This document shows, one piece after another, positions 61,810 through 64,000 of a DNA stretch of 64,000 nucleotides (position 1 is its first letter; each line of letters begins with the position of its first letter). A program made the position numbers and the translations under genes. Below the pieces are notes generated by a model. It was not told the origin of the DNA, ran no database searches, and was given only the letters and a program-made list of their open reading frames with translations. The DNA is from an uncultured Ellagibacter sp. (lineage in GTDB: Bacteria > Actinomycetota > Coriobacteriia > Coriobacteriales > Eggerthellaceae). The DNA is taken from NCBI GenBank assembly GCA_934663775.1, contig CAKUKU010000001.1, positions 186,001 through 250,000 of the forward strand. Direction: 5' to 3'.

Positions 61810-62715
61810 ATGCGAAATCAGAAATACGAAGCGTTCCTGGAGGCAGCGCGAACGGGCAGCTTCAAACAAGCCGCGAGCGAGCTTGGATACACGCAGGCAG
61901 GCGTCAGCTACCTTGCGAACGCGCTCGAAAAAGAGCTGGGAGTTCGCCTGTTCGTGCGCGAGCACGGCGGCGTCCGGCTCACCTCGGAAGGCACCGCGCT
62001 TCTCCCGTGGATTCAGGAAGTGTGCGCGAGCGAGCGCAGGCTCGAGGCGCATCTTGCAGACTTGAAGCAGCTGGAAGAAGGATCGCTTCATATCGTCGCG
62101 TTCACAAGCACGCTCACGCAATGGCTGCCGCGGATAACGAAGCGCTTCACCGAGGCGCACCCACATATCGATTTGCGCATCACCTGTTGCGATGACCAGG
62201 TACAACTTGAGCACATCGTGGAAAGCGGGCAGGCGGATGTCGGATTTGTGGCGCTACCCGTGAAGCGCCCGTTCGAAATGGAACTGCTCGTGCGCGATCC
62301 GCTTCTCGTTGCCGCCGCCCCCGACAGCCCCTTCGCGACGCGCAAGAGCTTCCCTAAGAAGGCACTTGCGAGCGAACCGTACATCAAGCTCGATTCGGGC
62401 GAGTATTCCGAGATGGACCGCCTGTTTCGCGTGAACGGCGTCGAACCGCGCGTGAGGTTTTCCATCATGAGCGATTACGCCGCGATGGGCATGGTGTCAG
62501 CAGGGCTCGGGTACAGCGTGCTTTCGGGGCTCGTACTGCGAAACGCCCCGTTCGACCTGGTCGCGCTTCCCGCGGAAGTTCCCGCCTATCGGGAAATCGC
62601 GCTCGCGCAGAAATCGAGCGAGACGGCGTCGGGCGCTGCGCGGGCCTTCATCGAGTGCACGAAAGACTGGATTCGCGAAGCCTACGAAAGCGAACCCGAG
62701 GCGCTGCTGCTTTAG
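61810..62715 (+). CDS. LysR family transcriptional regulator
   Basis: 301 residues. N-terminal winged HTH (YEAFLEAARTGSFKQAASEL, TQAGVSYLANALEKELGVRL) and a periplasmic-binding-like effector domain from about residue 90 (SLHIVAFTSTLTQWLPRITK). AGGAC lies 7 bases before ATG 61810. Divergent from the EamA transporter with paired CAAG-N5-CTTG dyads between, the standard arrangement for LysR control of an exporter. Effector unknown. Confidence 0.92.
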   Translation: MRNQKYEAFLEAARTGSFKQAASELGYTQAGVSYLANALEKELGVRLFVREHGGVRLTSEGTALLPWIQEVCASERRLEAHLADLKQLEEGSLHIVAFTSTLTQWLPRITKRFTEAHPHIDLRITCCDDQVQLEHIVESGQADVGFVALPVKRPFEMELLVRDPLLVAAAPDSPFATRKSFPKKALASEPYIKLDSGEYSEMDRLFRVNGVEPRVRFSIMSDYAAMGMVSAGLGYSVLSGLVLRNAPFDLVALPAEVPAYREIALAQKSSETASGAARAFIECTKDWIREAYESEPEALLL

Positions 62716-62813
62716 AACGCCCCATCCTACAATCCGTCGCAAGTCAGCATGGCGGACGCAGCGCACGCCGCCTGCGCTCATTCGCCAAATAAGCACCCTC
62801 CGCCAGCCCGTCG

Positions 62814-63470
62814 CTACCCCCCTAGCGCTATCGGAACAAGTTCGGAAAGCGAGGTAATCGCGTAGTCGGGGTGCTCTGCCAGGAGTTCCTCGCGGGCAAA
62901 CATGCCCCAGAGTGCGGCGACCGTCACGCAGCCGGCGCCCCGTCCCGCCTGCAAATCGTAGGGGCTGTCGCCAATATAGATGCATTCATCAGGCGAAACG
63001 CCGAAAAGCTCGCAGCCGTGCAGCACGGGCGCCGGGTCGGGCTTGTGCGCGGGGAACGTATCGGGCGCGACGAGAAAGTCGAAGTACCCCTCGATCCCCG
63101 TGCTCTCCATGGCGCGGTGGGCATTCCCGCTGCGCTTCGACGTGACGATGCCGAGCGGAAGCCCCGCCGCCGCAAGCTTCCCGAGCACCGCCGTCGTGCC
63201 GGGAAACGACCTGATGAGCTGCGAGTGCACGCGGTCGTTGTGCTCGAGGTAGGTGTCGAAAAGCTTATCGTGCACCTCTTGGCTGCCGCCGGCCCAGTCC
63301 CACATCTGCACCGTGAGCGGCTGGCCGATCTTCGCGCGCAGTTCCTCGTCGGGAATGTCACGCCCTAACACCGTCTTCGTCGCATAGCGAAACGACGCCA
63401 GGATGAGCGCCTCAGTGTCGACGAGCGTGCCGTCCAAGTCGAACAAGACAGCTTTAACGGAAGAGACCAT
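62814..63470 (-). CDS. HAD family hydrolase, phosphoglycolate phosphatase-like
   Basis: 218 residues from ATG 63470; a TTG at 63482 is in frame too. Motif I VLFDLDGTLVDTEAL, motif II IVTSKR, motif III lysine in HKPDPAPVLH and motif IV IYIGDSPYDLQAG, with a helical cap after motif I. Closest in layout to Gph/PpaX phosphatases. No clear ribosome site precedes either start. Isolated gene. Confidence 0.85.
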   Translation of the reverse strand: MVSSVKAVLFDLDGTLVDTEALILASFRYATKTVLGRDIPDEELRAKIGQPLTVQMWDWAGGSQEVHDKLFDTYLEHNDRVHSQLIRSFPGTTAVLGKLAAAGLPLGIVTSKRSGNAHRAMESTGIEGYFDFLVAPDTFPAHKPDPAPVLHGCELFGVSPDECIYIGDSPYDLQAGRGAGCVTVAALWGMFAREELLAEHPDYAITSLSELVPIALGG

Positions 63471-63569
63471 GCAGTAGTCCAATCGATGAGGATGCGAGAT
63501 ATTTGGAGGGAAAGATAAAAGAACCCCCAGGTCGAACCGTGAAATTCAACAGGTCTCCAAGGAGTCAGC

Positions 63570-63686
63570 GAGAAGCGCCCTGGCGAGTGCAGATGCCCCG
63601 AGAATACGAGGAAGCGTACTGAAAGTACGCGACGAGGATTCGCAGGGAACAGCTGCGCCGTCAGAGCGCTTCGCAGCGTCGGCAAG
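63570..63686. repeat. Dispersed structured repeat, copy 2 (after proS)
   Basis: Holds hairpin GCGTACTGAAAGTACGC (63614-63630) with the same flanking blocks as copy 1 (GCAGGGAACAGCTG, CAGCGTCGG). It too lies just beyond a terminator hairpin of a minus-strand gene. Confidence 0.65.
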
Positions 63687-63712
63687 TTCCGCGGGCCGAC
63701 AGGTCCGCGGAA
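63687..63712 (-). terminator. Hairpin after proS
   Basis: TTCCGCGG / CCGCGGAA with inner CC/GG pairs, 6 bases after the proS stop. No T-run. Confidence 0.6.
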
Positions 63713-63717
63713 CCCTC

Positions 63718-64000
63718 CTATTCGAAGATGCCCGCGAAAGCGCCCAGGCCAGAGGGGTGCTTGCGAGCGTTGCGCTTCGCGAAGCGCATGAGCTCGGCAA
63801 TGGTGGACAGGGACACATCCTTCTTCTCGCCCGTGCGGCGCAGCTTCACTTCCACGTTGCCCTCGGCCAGACCGCGCTTGCCGATGACCACCTGCAGCGG
63901 CCAGCCGATAAGGTCGGCGTCCGCGAACTTCACGCCAGCGCGCTCCTTGCGGTCGTCGATGACCACGTCGAAGCCGAAATCGGCGATCTCGCTCGCGAGC
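63718..64000 (-). CDS. proS: Prolyl-tRNA synthetase, C-terminal end (cut by window edge)
   Basis: The last 93 residues of a class II synthetase anticodon-binding domain: [20 protein letters not shown] and [20 protein letters not shown] are characteristic of bacterial-type ProS, and [17 protein letters not shown] closes it. The catalytic part lies to the right of the window. Stop at 63718. Confidence 0.93.
   Translation of the reverse strand, partial: LASEIADFGFDVVIDDRKERAGVKFADADLIGWPLQVVIGKRGLAEGNVEVKLRRTGEKKDVSLSTIAELMRFAKRNARKHPSGLGAFAGIFE

Overview
The window is high-GC DNA with Shine-Dalgarno-led, tightly packed genes. A two-module acyl-CoA dehydratase activase, a DUF711 (PFL) protein, a single-ORF Ada-AlkA-Ogt, an actinobacterial-type lysC-asd pair and AT-rich palindromic regulatory islets point to an anaerobic actinobacterium of class Coriobacteriia, probably Eggerthellales. 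This placement is inference from gene content and style, not from a marker search.

Layout. 1-8.8 kb: 5' part of glutamate synthase gltB (runs off the left edge), a TetR regulator in operon with a 1560-residue activase, and a divergent DUF711 gene. 9-15.4 kb: an HTH-HipA-type kinase fusion with two near-identical 28-bp operators, a small Cys-cluster protein with ettA, an RNase Z-like hydrolase, a nitroreductase with an 18-bp palindromic operator, and an apparently leaderless tlyA. 15.45-15.70 kb: a compact candidate type I toxin-antitoxin locus (26-residue membrane peptide plus convergent RNA with an anti-Shine-Dalgarno loop). 15.7-24.6 kb: asd-lysC, an Atg22-like MFS protein, a zinc phospholipase C-like protein, DUF47, a glyoxalase II-like hydrolase and the (p)ppGpp enzyme rel. 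24.7-32 kb: a RecJ-RecQ-type helicase fusion, then ppx-ppk1 for polyphosphate. 32-35.5 kb: inverted-repeat intergenic DNA, a BspA-type LRR protein, glmM and hisE. 35.5-43.8 kb: rpoC and rpoB with their own promoter; beta' carries a C-terminal domain that resembles the DNA-binding alpha-CTD. 44-48.5 kb: a YfhO/CsbB-like cell-envelope glycosylation pair and repeat-rich intergenic DNA. 48.5-57.2 kb: rlmB-rae1, the Ada-AlkA-Ogt fusion, an RGG-tailed DEAD-box helicase, and a phasin-like protein with a UbiB-family kinase. 57.3-60.6 kb: a 3.25-kb islet (AAA/DUF4143 ATPase, a decayed surface-protein fragment, an AlbA_2/HATPase regulator) bounded by 58-bp direct repeats made of 19-bp palindromes at 33-bp spacing. 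60.6-64 kb: an EamA transporter divergent from a LysR regulator, a HAD phosphatase, a second copy of a dispersed 3'-end repeat, and the 3' end of proS.

Genes that work together: lysC-asd (aspartate to aspartate semialdehyde), rel with ppx-ppk1 (stringent response and polyphosphate), YfhO with the GT2 enzyme (lipid-linked sugar made, then transferred outside), rlmB-rae1 (ribosome and mRNA maintenance), and the repair modules (Ada/AlkA/Ogt, RecJ-RecQ). I found no rRNA, tRNA, CRISPR array, intact insertion sequence or prophage. The best candidates for undescribed biology are the beta' alpha-CTD-like domain, the type I toxin-antitoxin locus, the repeat-bounded islet and the self-regulated HTH-HipA kinase.
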